The notes under the pieces are model-generated. The model saw only the letters and a program-made list of their open reading frames with translations, was not told where the DNA came from and did not search any database. DNA of 64,000 bases from Geosiphon pyriformis (taxonomy: Eukaryota > Glomeromycota > Glomeromycetes > Archaeosporales > Geosiphonaceae): positions 484,755 to 548,754 of the forward strand of contig JAAOMT010000445.1 in NCBI GenBank assembly GCA_016748015.1, written 5' to 3'. Positions 42,721-54,063 of this stretch are shown in pieces (the first letter of the stretch is position 1; each line of letters begins with the position of its first letter). Both the position numbers and the translations under genes were made by a program.

Positions 42721-45010
42721 TGTTGAGGTTGATTCTTCTAATTTAAAAGAAAAATGGCTACAAATGATTTATTTTTTGTGCTGGTGGTAGGTGAAATATT
42801 GTTGATAAGTATTGATTAATTGGTTTTTTGGTTGTTGTTTTGGGTGTTTTTCAGAGTAATAAGAAAGCTTAAATAGTTCTGAAAATTTGGGTTTTGGGCA
42901 TACTCAATTTCTGAACTCTACTGGTATGATTTTGATGATTGGTTGAATAAACTGAAGATCAACTAATGAACAACCATTGCCAATTTCCAGTTTTGTTGAA
43001 TTATTTTCAGTTTTTGGCTACTAGATGACACCTGAGTGGGATTTTGTAACAGTATTTAAATTAGTGGGGTTTAATAAATTAGTTAGAACTGTGATAGTTG
43101 ATAGATTATGAATGCTAGAATTTGATAAATTAACAGCTAATAAATTAGTTGTATTAATTGAAAGTAATACAATTGATAAAGGTATTGTTTGGGTGATTAA
43201 TTACTGGTATAGTTTGGAGTTTAAAATCTGTAATTAGAGTTTTGATTCTGATTTCCTGATTATTAGTCATTTAATTAGATATAACAGTTAATTTGCAAAT
43301 ATTCTTGTTTATTACAATAGTGGCAACTACATGTTTCTTGTTATCACTGTTAATTAGTTGATAATGATAGATGTAGTTGATTTTGAAAACAATTTGAGTT
43401 TTCTTAATTACTGCAATGTTGTGGAGACTAATAAATTGCTTAATTGTTGTTAGCTAAGTATTTCTCAAGTTTCTAATTAATTAAATTACTAAATTGCTTC
43501 AATTTGAAATTCAGGTCAGATGATTTACTCATTACTAAATTAATAGCTTGGGCATAATTGGCTTTGAGTTTGGCTGCTTTGAAATCTCTAGTATTAGTAT
43601 CTGTGGCTTGGAGCATTTATAAGTGCAATAAGCATATGTGTTGGAAAATACTACTTTGCAGACCTTTAATAAATTAGTTTAAAATTTGTGGTACTATAAA
43701 ATAATCAGCTTTGATTGCTTGGATTTGGTATAAATTTTTGTAAAAACATCTTAGATAAGTAGTAATTGCTTCTGTATCTCCTTGTTTGATGATGGTGAAA
43801 GTATTTTTTAAACAATTAATGCTATTGTTGTTGTTAAAATATCTTAGGAATTCAACTTTAAATTTATTAAACATTTGAGATTTCTAAACTAAGCTTTAAT
43901 ACTATAAGTTGGTAATATTCTGAAAAAAATATGAGATAGTCTAAAGAACTTAGACATTATTTTATTTATTGGCTGTAATGGTTTTTTCTACATCATTCAG
44001 TCATATTTAGATATTGTTTTCTTTATCTGTAAATTTTTCTAATTTGGTAATTTGTGCATATGTTATTGGTACTATGATTGATTATTGTTGTAGTTGTATT
44101 TAAAGTGATTGTGACTGTGGCTGCTGTTGTGTGGCAATTGGTACAATTGGTAGTAAATCAATCACAATTATTAGAGGTAAGTTTTGGAAAACAATAGAAG
44201 TGGGGTTTGGATTGTTCAAAGTTTGCTGAGTTTGAACAATTAGAATTTGGATTTCTGGGTTTTTGGTGATCAGATTTTAAGTATTAATGTTCTGATTGTT
44301 GTTTTTCTCTTTTTTAGAGTTGGTAATTTTTCAAGGACTGGTAGTTCTGAAATCTGGTAGTAGTGGTAGTAATTAAAGTTTTGATGGTATTGTTGATTAC
44401 AAATTAAATTTTTTAAAATAATTACTGTAGGTTCTTTATAACTTGGCTTTTTTCTGTTTATTCTAAAATAAAATTCTGGCTAATAGTGTTTTTGTGTTTA
44501 CTGTGAATGTGTTTGCTAATGCTATGTTGATAGTACTTTCAGGTGTATAATAGTATAATGAATAGATAAAAAAATTTATTCTTGATTTTTTCTAGATTGG
44601 TAGTTGTATTTGTTTTGGTGTTTTTGCTGATGTTTGTAATCTTCTTTTTTTTTGTTTGCAAAAATAATAAAGAATCTTTGTTTGGTGTATTTTTCAATCT
44701 CTTTGTTTATTTCTATAAATAGTAGCATGAATAGATAGTTTAGTAGAAATATGGTGCTTTGAAGTAATTTACTAAAGAAATTGTTAAAAGTGGATTCTGA
44801 ATCTTCTTAATCTTTTAAATAGTATATAATTTTTTTGTTAATGTAACAATTAAAAACTGATTCTGTTGGCCAATTATTATTTGTTAATCTCAAGTAACTT
44901 TAGTAATGTTAGAATAAGAATTTCGCAAATCCTAAGTGATTTGTTCCTATTTTTTCTAATTCTGCCACTGTTCCAAATAATTGTTGTTGGTGCTAGTTTT
45001 TTATTAAATT
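42721..45010 (-). pseudogene. Gag polyprotein of element F2
   Basis: The gag start region has GTG at about 44977 (ACAGTGGCAG) with an in-frame TAG nine codons upstream and no ATG between. The capsid-like region is recognisable near 43874-43674 (KVEFLRYFNNN, INCLKNTFTIIKQGDTEAITTYLRCF). The zinc knuckle near 43350-43300 reads C-HY-C-NKQE-Y-LQIN-C with His replaced by Tyr (CAT to TAT). A Pro/Asn/Thr-rich tail follows to 42721. Heavily interrupted. Confidence 0.75.
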
Positions 45011-45020
45011 ATACTTTACA

Positions 45021-45032
45021 GAAAGCACCAAA
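45021..45032 (-). other. Primer-binding site of F2
   Basis: On the minus strand TTTGGTGCTTTC follows the LTR end directly. Confidence 0.65.
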
Positions 45033-45918
45033 TGTTACAGATGATTATTTAAGTGTTAAAGTAAATAACAAACCCATAATTTGGTGCTTAATAACTATTT
45101 TGAATAATGTTAGTTTTTGAAGATTTTCATGATTTGAAAGTTTTGGTTGAATTTTTTGTATATTAAACAGAGATTCAAGTGTTGTTTTAGTAGTCTTTTG
45201 GAATGTGTATTTCATCAATTTTTGTTTTTAGCATGATAGTCAGTTTATTTTAACAATTATGCTTTTTTGGTAAGTTATTCTTAAATTTTTTAATTCTTTA
45301 TTCTTATTTTTGGGTCTTTTATTAGACTATTTTTAATGTCAATAATTCAATGTTTTAATCTCTCAATCAATTAGTAAACAATAAGAAACAAAAAAAAATA
45401 AAAAAAAATAAAAAATTAGTATTCTGTTAATAGCCATAAACAAAAGCTATTGGTTTAATATAGTTAAGTATTAATAGTAACAAATAGATATTGGTTAACA
45501 ATTAAATAATAATAACATGAATTGAATAATAAGAAGTATTTATTAATATTTGATAATTTTTATTTTAAGTTATAGAATACTATCATATAAAGAAATGAAT
45601 ATTGGCTTTTAAATTAAGAATTCTTGGATAAATTCTGTCTTTTCTGCTACTAATACTTTTGTTATATATACATAATTTGAGTTATATGAGATTGTTTATA
45701 TTCTTGAGTAATGTACTATAATTTCTTAAACAATACTTATATTGCTAAGCAATATGCTGTAATTTTTGACAATACTTCATATTGCTGAACAATATGTCAT
45801 AATTTTTAACAATACTTTATATTGCTGAACAATGTGCTTATATACTAAATACTATTCTCTTATTGGTCTATTTGTTTTTTTAACTACTTTTTTTTGTACT
45901 ATTTTCTTATAAGTAATA
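45033..45918 (-). repeat. 5' LTR of F2 (family 4), uninterrupted
   Basis: On the plus strand TGTTACAG...AGTAATA, 886 bp. Shows the empty site of element E at 45110-45113. Followed by the CTAG duplication and the continuation of the F1 LTR. Confidence 0.9.
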
Positions 45919-45922
45919 CTAG

Positions 45923-46719
45923 TTACTTATATAGTTATATTATAGTAAACATTAACTTTTTTTCAGAAATTATTCATTTGGAAGCTCACTAAAATATGTA
46001 GTTACTTTGTAGTAAAAGTCAACTTTTTTACAAAAATCTCATTTGTAGGTTACCCTAATAATTATAATAAAAAGAAAAAAAATAAAAAAAATGTAAAAGA
46101 AATAAAATTTTATTAAAAGAATTATTTTCTATTTAGACCTGGAGTCATTAACAGTTTTACTGAAATTTGTAGCTAATCAATTTCAAAATATTAGTTGGGT
46201 CTTAGAGAATTTCAAGTGCAATTATTTCGAAAATTTGAGTTTTTAATTTATTTGATATTTTTTATTTTTTTTAAAGAGAATTAATATATTTTTAAGATAA
46301 AATTGATTCTAAGAAAAATAATTCCTGGTCAAATATATTTTCTTGAAAAAAAAAGTTTTTTTTTTATACAATTTATTATAGTACTAGTCTATAAACTTGA
46401 ATTTTTTTTTTTGCTATAATTTTAACAAATTAATGATATATTTTAGCAAACTACAAGTTATTTTAGTGAACTATTCATAATTTTGGTGAATTTCTACAAA
46501 TTTTGGCGAATTTTTGAATATTATATAGTTCAAGATATTATGTAATTTGATCATCTTAATTTCAATTATACAAATTAGATTATTAATTAAATAGTGATAT
46601 TTGATAATTTAATTAAATAATAAATAATAATTTGAAATAATATTAATATATGCTAATTAATAATAGGAATTATAAGAGTAATTTTATGTTAATTATTGGC
46701 TAAAATTCTACTAGTAATA
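45923..46719 (-). repeat. 5' LTR of F1, U3-side part
   Basis: Reverse complement collinear with B 16338-17130: 5' end TATTACTAGTAG (TGTTACCAG family), TATAAA on the minus strand near 46361, U3 repeats (TTTTGGCGAAT/TTTGGTGAA on plus) near 46430-46515. Its outer end at 46719 is the right edge of the nest; CTAG follows. Confidence 0.87.
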
Positions 46720-47389
46720 CTAGTTACATGTAATAAAAGCATGAACTGTGTTTAGTTTAAGCACTTAGTTTGGGTTTATGTATTAGATAGCAGTTGAGCT
46801 TTACTTATAAAACTTAATAATAATAAAAAATAAATTATATTTTAAAATATAATTAACTAATAATATAATTTAATTGTTTTTTCAATAGTTATTTTTTAAC
46901 AAAATTATTTTGTTATTAAATTTGAATATATATTAAACAATATTGCTTTGTTTTCTTTTATTATTTTAAGTAAATTGTTTTAATTTTGTTAATTTTAAAT
47001 AAAATAATTTCTAAATAATTTTTAAATTCTGCTTGTTCTTATTAAAATAATTTTTTTTAAACTAAAGCATTTTATTTATTTGCTAATTTAGTTAAATATA
47101 ATATAATATGGTAAAATCTAAGATAAATCTGTAAACTTTATAATTGTATCAAGTAAAATTTGTTATAAATAGACATTTTTTAAGAGCAACAACATCTTTT
47201 GAAAACAAACTCAATTAACCAAACTAAGTAATACAACTTTAAATAAAAAATTCAAATAAGTATTATTATTATTATTAAAACAGATAAGCTTAAAAATAAA
47301 AATACTTTTTTATTACATATAATAGTTAGTTTTTATTATAAAAAATTTAAATTTTTCTATAGATAACAAAATCTATAATATAATCAATT
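46720..47389. other. AT-rich spacer between nest and LINE
   Basis: About 670 bp, extremely A+T-rich, with runs of ATT triplets near 47258-47276. No gene or recognisable repeat seen. Confidence 0.6.
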
Positions 47390-47403
47390 TTTTTTTTATT
47401 AAC

Positions 47404-47652
47404 AGTTTAACAAGTGTAGCCTAATTACTATCTAGTATACAGAGTCAAAACTGTGGACCCCAGCTAGATGCAACTCATCCACTTACTACATATGACTAGT
47501 CACTCGGACTAATCAAAGCAACACTACACACTTATATGAACAGATGCCATATTATCTAAACCAGAAAAAAACAAATAAGGCTTATGAAACCCAAAACTGA
47601 TTCCGAAAGAATTATCAATACTAATCAGCCTAACCATACTATCCAACAAACC
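47404..47652 (-). other. 3' untranslated region of the LINE
   Basis: About 250 bp between the ORF2 stop and the A tail, still LINE-like in composition. LINE RTs recognise their 3' UTR; nothing more is visible. Confidence 0.55.
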
Positions 47653-50600
47653 TCATACTGTGCCACAAGACATCACTGACAACACTTTCGAATCACTAAC
47701 CAAACCATCTTTTTTCATGTCAGCTCTGAATCTGAATCTGAACCCCCACAACACAGAACGGTGATGTATACCTATACTACATACAAAATCAACAAGTATG
47801 CAAGCAGCCTCTCTGCAGTCCTCAAATATCTGCAAAGCTTCCTCAAACCACCCCACCAGCACAAAGCTCTTGCAAAAAAGAGCATATAAACCAACATCAA
47901 ACACATATGAAAAAAGAAATACCAAGACTGCGAAAAGAGTTTGGAAATGGAAACCAGCAATAAACTTCCAACCAGTCACATATTCAAATAAAATCTTCTT
48001 GCAGAAAACAGATTTTTTACTGCAAGTGAATACATGATCAAAGAATTCAATCTTATCACAATGTAAACACAAAACATCAGAATAACATTTGTTATAAAGC
48101 CTCTTCCTAACCACGACAGACAGCCTACTATACACAGCTTTTATGTAAAAAGAACACAAACCAGCTAAAGTATGGCTTGTAAAACCAGACAGCATACCCG
48201 AATTTGGATGCCAAACAGTCACAGTCCTAACCCAATCAATATTACAAACAGAAAAACCACCCAAAATCTTAGAACCAGGACCAATTTCCTAGTGTATACA
48301 ATTCACTGATCTAAAAATGTCCTGAACAAAGTATCAAATGTTACCAGAATTCAGTATGTCATCGGCCACCAAAAAGCGTTCACACACACTAATCAGTAAC
48401 AGCAACGACAAATGAGCAGAAGTGCCTGCCAAAATATTGGCACTAATATTATCCAACACATTAGAGTGTCTTTTGACCTTCACCCAAGTAATAGAAATGT
48501 TTTTGCACCTAACCAAATTTGCAATGTGTCTTCTCTTTATTCAACAGCAATTGCAAAAATCAGAACAGCCCATATCCAACTCTAAAACACAAACATCCAA
48601 AGCAGCTTAACTGTTTAAGCATACTTCTACTGAACAAGAAAAAGGTACACATTCCAGTGCCAAAGCAACAGTCTATAACTTAGTCATCATAGAAGATAAG
48701 AGGCTTACAACCCTTACACCAACACCAAACCCAACCTCAGGAAAAAACACCACAGCACCTCCAGCCACATCAACAGAACCAAGCCCTTTCAAAGAACTGT
48801 TCATAAAAACAGAAATAAAATTTGACCAGACCTTAAGCAAACCATTTTTAACATCAGAAAACTGACTCAAAAGCAAAACATCATTGACATTTACTAAAAG
48901 AATACTACTAAAAGAGACTGAATAAAAAGTCACATCACACAAAAACTTTAACACCAAGACAAACCAAGAAGGCACAGGTCCCCTGAGATCCAGTCTTTTC
49001 TAATGCCAGAATGTTTGCCAATCTAGGACCTTATCATGCTTGTCTAAGAGTCTGTCACAGAAAGCCACACTGAATCTTTTCAAAGAACTAATTCGATCAT
49101 AATACAAAAAAGGCCCTAAGACACTAAAGACAGAATATTTACCAGGATAAAGAAAAGCACAAGACAAATTGTTTTTCATAGAAATATTATTAACCAAAAA
49201 TATTTGCACTATCTCAGCCAAAAAATTGTTGGAAAGACCAACACGTAGCTTCACTAGATATTGTAATGGATTCAGCGGGGCCCAACCCAACACTTGCAGA
49301 TTCAGAAAATGGTGTTCAAATATCTAGCCAACAACTCCAGAAGCATTAGAAAAACTGATGACAGAAGCAGACTTTCCCTTAGCCTGTACTTGTTCAAATG
49401 TTTTCAGACCATATAATAAAAGGTGATAAAGCATCTCATTTGGGAAATCATGTGACAAACTAGCCTTCAACTTGAAACCCTTCCTAACCAGAGTATCTCA
49501 ATGTTAACAAACAGTAGAGGACACAAAACTAAACTGAGTGCAGTAGCTAACAATGGGCTAAAGAACAGCTGAAACTAAATACAAGAACTGTTTGTCTAAA
49601 ATAGTCTTTTGGAGCACCAAATTAGAAAAGAACTTAACATCAGATTGAGCTTTAGCCAAACTAGGTTTGAACAAACCATTGGTTGATAAAAAGATACCTA
49701 AGTATCTATGAGGTACACCACACTTGGCAATTGAAATGGGCAATTCACTAATCCTAAGAACAGCATTTTTTGACCCTATGGTTGATAAAAATAGTCACCA
49801 TCTTGTCATTATTAATTGAAATATTATTAATTATAAAGAAATCACTAGCAATGTCTAATATAAATTGTGTGGCAGTCTGATTACTCCCAATTCAGATAGT
49901 ATTATCAACAAAAGCACCAGCTGTAAAAAAAGAAGTCATTTCACCCACATTGTTCACCCTGTCCATCTTGGCAACAAACTTGGTATTAAACTGGTAACTA
50001 CATATACTCTTCTGTTTTTTAATCTCACACAGCAGGAAGTTATAGAAGATCTGCCAAAGGAGAAGAGAGAATACTTCATCCTAATCAAGACTATCCAACA
50101 CCTGGTAACTATCTGAAAGGCCAAAATCTGTTATAACATGGTTCAATCTATCCTTATGAATACCACCAAAAAACCTGATGAATCTATTACACATTTTGAT
50201 ATGATGCAAACAAGCTTCCAAATGATGCCAGCCGACTGAGTTATATGCTTTGTGCATGTTCTATAAAACCAACTAAACTTCTTTGTCTTTTTCCAAAGCA
50301 TCCTCCACTATCAATTTAACAGCAAAAATAGGAGACTGAGTTAAGATATCTTTAAGAACTGAAAAATTGTCCTCACACAACACTCCAAACTTACTACAAG
50401 CCAGAGAAATTTGATCTGAAAAGATTTTAAAAAGAATTTTGCAAGCAGTTTCTACTAAAGCAATAAGGCAAATATTTATTAATACACCATTTCAATTATA
50501 AGACTTAGGTATTATTGAGATCCAGGCTTTTTTCCACAGAACAGGAACCATGCCCAACCTCAAGCACAAATTCAAAAGAACTAATAAGTCTTTAAGAATG

Positions 50601-52215
50601 GCTTCACCGTAATGCTTCTACAATTCATTAGGAATACCACTGAGGCCAGCAGCCTCCCCATCTGGCAGATGTTTAACAACTTGAAAGAATTCATCAAAAC
50701 CAATAATATTCATAACATCAGAGAAAGCATTGTCATCCACATGTTGCAAAAAAGCATACTGACAGGCCTAAGGAGTTGAGAGAAGCATAGATACTGAACA
50801 TTCCCTAGTCTATTCTCTCATAATTTCATCAACTTTGGATTTAACCTTACCAGAATCCAACACCAGCTTATTATCTACTACCAAATGATTAAAAACAACC
50901 TTGCAAAAAGACTTATCCAAAATACTTCTGATCATATGGCCTTTGTCTGAACAAAAATTCTCCATTTTCCTATCAATAGCATGCCTAATTACAGCAGCTT
51001 CCATAGCTTTAGACTCATGCATTTTGGAACAACAGTAACCCTTTCTAAACCTAGACAGACAACAGACAATGTCAGCACTACTGGCATCATCAGCCATTAA
51101 GGTCTGGATTTCAAGAGCCTTAACATTATTAGCAATCAACCAAACATTAAGAAGAGCATTAGTTCTAGAAGCATCACCAGACTGAAGAGACTTCACCAAC
51201 TTAGCAACAGCAGTTCCAGCTTAAAAAACTTAGAAGACTGTTTGTTGGAAGGACATTTGACCTTGTAATACCACTGCCTAGAAAATGTTTTATCAGCTGA
51301 ATCAAACATCACCTTTACCAACAAAAACCACAGAAAATCAATATTTCTACCAGCACACACAGCTGAAAACTCATCAGACATGGAGGAAAACTTGACAGAA
51401 ACACACTCTTTAAAATTGGTTCATTTGGGACCATCAGCATCTGCAATCCTGAACTTTCAACAATTATTATTAGCCTGCTTGCACAAACTGTTCAAATGTA
51501 TATCTAAAAGACCACCCAGACCAATTAACACCACAACAGCCTTGTAATTAGTATTAAAATAATCAGAGATAAAGACAACATTCTGATCAGCAACTGCCAA
51601 AGAAAGACTACTATTAACAAAAATATAATCAATCGTCTTTTCAACACCTCTGGAATTGCTCCATGTAGGAGCCTTGACCAGTAGGTATGCACCAAAAGAG
51701 TTGACTAAACCCAGATCCAAACAAAACCTAAAACTAGCACTTTTTTTAGAATTATTTTTATTGAAGTCATTGTCCAGAACCACAAAAGTGCTGGAGTTCA
51801 AAGCTTTCACAATAAAAGAGTTAATTTCTATAGCCTGACCAAACCTAGTTTCAGACAATGCACCAGTATACAAACCCAAAATTGTGACTGAAAGTTTGCC
51901 TTTGAAAAGGAGCCGAACAGAAATAAGATAACCAGGAATCTCCTCAACCTTAGAAACATGATGCGCAAGAGAATTGTTCATAATAATTGCCACTCCAGCA
52001 CCAAGAAACTCTTTGTCCAAACCCAAAGAAAATATTCTCACTCCATCAAATTTGTTTATAATCTATGGCCTAATACTAGACCTCAACTTCGTTTCCATAA
52101 CAAAAAAAACCATATTTCCAGATTCTACATGCCAACTAACAACGTTTTCCTGCTTGGCAAGGACATTGAAACCATGAACATTACACGTAGCAAATTTCCA
52201 AACCAGATCCATCAT
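47653..52215 (-). pseudogene. LINE ORF2: AP endonuclease, reverse transcriptase, RNase H, C-terminal zinc motif
   Basis: Starts at the ATG (52215-52213) overlapping the ORF1 stop as ATGA. Endonuclease (52200-51457): ATCNVHG, METKLRS, VVLDNDFNKN, TIDYIFVNS; the catalytic SDH is SDY (His to Tyr). A linker region with an open piece (51199-50810) follows. RT (about 50760-49000): GEAAGLSGIPNEL, SIIPKSY, HKAYNSVGW, and the active-site box AFVDNTIW (49912-49901 core), where FADD is expected. RNase H (about 48870-48330): FMNSSLKGLGS in place of FTDGS. C-terminus (48264-47653) with C-x2-C-x7-H-x3-C near 48065-48017. Stops abound in RT, fewest in the C-terminus. TAG at 52068 or so replaces Trp. Confidence 0.9.
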
Positions 52216-53999
52216 TGAGAAAAAGAAATAGCAGGAACCAAACCAGCATTGTCTATTTTGGCCGAGAGACCCATAACTGTGATCAACAAATTCTTCAAAG
52301 TTTTCTCCATTTTTGAGACCACCAAAGAATCAAAAACCACTGCTCCTGCAACAGTCTCACCACTGATAGTCACACTTGAACTCTTATTTATCACTATATC
52401 TGCCCCTTGATTCTATAATAAAAAGGTCACCAATGGCTGACATCCAGAACTAAGCTGGGAAACCGTTGGCTTAAGTGAATCCAACCTCTTAGCCAGCTTA
52501 TCCACATATTCTGTGAGGCTGGCAAGACTGTACTCAAGTGCAGCAAACCTATTATTCAATTCTAAAGACACTTGTAGGGTAGGCTTCATCTTTGAAAAAA
52601 AACCAGAATCGACCAAACTATTATGGCCAGAAAGAGGAGGGGAAGAAGACCCACCTACAATACTTGCTCACAAAGCACTACCAAAAGTGACAGGCCAAGC
52701 AACTAGAGCTGAATGTTTGGCATAAATGGCTGCCAGTCTACTCTTATCTGCATCCGAAAGTGCCTGATATGGCAATTTATCAGAAGGAAAATTCTCACCA
52801 GAAGCACAGACCAAAGAAGTATGACCCAACTTTTCACACATCATGCATACAGCTGAGCCAAAATAAGACCAATGAAAACAAGCACTTTTTAAAACTGGTG
52901 TAGTTTCTATAACAGCATTCAGTGAATCAGCAGACTCAAAACAAACAATAGTACATCTGGCCCAGGCATATGTAACAGGATGACAATTAATTACACATGT
53001 TTTCACACCCACAGAGCCAATAAAGTCCCAGATATTATGAGCATTAGTGCCTGTTAGAAGTGTGTAGAGCAAAGCTCTATGCTGATCCCTTGTATCTCAT
53101 GATTCTTTGTTCAAATTAGCTTTGGCCACTCTCATGGCATCTTTCTCAATTAAGATAGATCATCTGGCTGTGACCAAATCAGCCTGATCTGATTGGGTAA
53201 ATTCTACCACAGTCTTTTGCCATAGCCCCACTAACTGTATCTTGATCAACACAACAAAACCAAATTCAGAAAGTGCAGCATGCACAGCCTCAGCCAAAGT
53301 TCCAACTGGAATTTTCTTAACCATTACAGCCTGATCTGAACACTCAGAAGGTTTCTTGAGATCAGTGTTCACTAAAATCTTTATATCCTCAGTCTTTTTG
53401 GAAGTCTGTGCCAAGCTCAAATTAGAAGTGAATAATACTCTGATGATCCCAGCAAATTTTGAGGGAGTGGAGGCCCCCCCAAAACCATTGATTTTTGAGA
53501 ATAATTTCCTGACCACCACAAGCTTTTCCTGAGTAGATTTCCCAACAACATTGTCCAAATTGATGTCCAGAGCAAAAGACTTTCTAACAGAGATATTGAC
53601 CAAGTTTTTTAGGAGGGGAGGAAAAACCACAGGACCATCCAAAAGGATGTTATTATCATTGCTGCCCAGAAAATTGATTTTGTCTAGTAGTTTACCCAAA
53701 GCTTGCTTAGTAACTATTTTAGGCTTTTTAGGTGTTTGGTTATTGTTTTTTTCTTCTAGAAAATCTCTTTCTCCATAATCTACACTAGTTTCCTCGACTA
53801 AAAACTTCTCTTCTATGTCTATATTGTCGAATTTAGTGGTATCTCTAGCCTCAGACTCCCAAAAACCACCAACTATCTTATTAGACAAAACCATTTCCTA
53901 AGCTGCACTGTCCTTTAGAGCACCATTCTTTTTTTTTTTTCTAGAAACAACATCCTTACTAACAGTATTAGCACTAAAGCCTTTGACAGACTTCTTCAT
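52212..53999 (-). pseudogene. LINE ORF1: nucleic-acid-binding protein with zinc knuckle
   Basis: Start ATG at 53999-53997 (MKKSVKGFSANT), followed by a poly-Lys stretch and a stop at about 53900; the longest open piece is 53894-53160. It contains an RRM-like region (MVKKIPVGTLAEAVHAALSEFG, about 53325-53260), then LLYTLLTGTNAHNIWDFIGSVG (53070-53005), and the CCHC knuckle C-MM-C-EKLG-H-TSLV-C at about 52848-52807. A helical C-terminal tail with coiled-coil character (LEYSLASLTEYVDKLAKRLDSL, about 52545-52480) ends at TGA 52212. ORF1 proteins bind LINE RNA. Few stops, compared with ORF2. Confidence 0.9.
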
Positions 54000-54063
54000 C
54001 GCAGCAATACTAGAACCAACAATGATCTCATAATCAAGCAGAAACAGTTTAGATTTATCATAC

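Larger units (their letters stand above)
9398..45918 (-). mobile_element. Element F2: family-4 retrotransposon, minus strand, inside the F1 LTR
   Basis: On the minus strand: 5' LTR 45918-45033, primer site, gag, protease, Cys-rich module, dUTPase-like domain, RT-RNase H, integrase, accessory ORF, 3' LTR (36895-36073 and 9478-9398). The 3' LTR is split by element E. Target duplication in F1 is TTAG/CTAG. F2 has the complete gene set of the lineage, but is strongly decayed and A+T-rich. Confidence 0.88.
5827..46719 (-). mobile_element. Element F1: outermost family-1 retrotransposon, minus strand, holding A and the F2 nest
   Basis: On the minus strand the 5' LTR (46719-45923, then 9397-9229 after the F2 nest) is followed by a primer site (9228-9221), gag, protease, Cys-rich module and the first part of dUTPase, which stops at 5827 where A is inserted. 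The rest lies left of the window. Removing 9398-45922 joins the two LTR parts into a roughly 966-bp LTR collinear with the 963-bp LTRs of B. This is the most decayed member, as expected for the oldest layer. Confidence 0.88.
47390..54063 (-). mobile_element. LINE (non-LTR retrotransposon) with ORF1 and endonuclease-RT-RNase H ORF2
   Basis: Minus-strand element with two overlapping ORFs, clearly richer in G+C than its flanks. The 3' end on the minus strand is an A run after GTTAATAAAAAAAAA (47388-47403 on plus), the expected oligo(A) tail. The 5' end is near 54063. The proteins match a LINE family I recognise as abundant in Rhizophagus-type fungi. All key catalytic motifs are damaged, so it is inactive. 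Confidence 0.9.

Noticed and set aside
1-46719. Alternative genetic code reading TAA, TAG or TGA as Gln, Arg or Trp
   Set aside because: All three stops appear at several kinds of sense codons, and the homologous codon is intact in sister copies; this is C-to-T/G-to-A decay.
45919-46727. CTAGTTAC after both F1 and F2 ends as a sign of segmental duplication
   Set aside because: Similarity ends after eight bases; it fits a short chance match or target preference.
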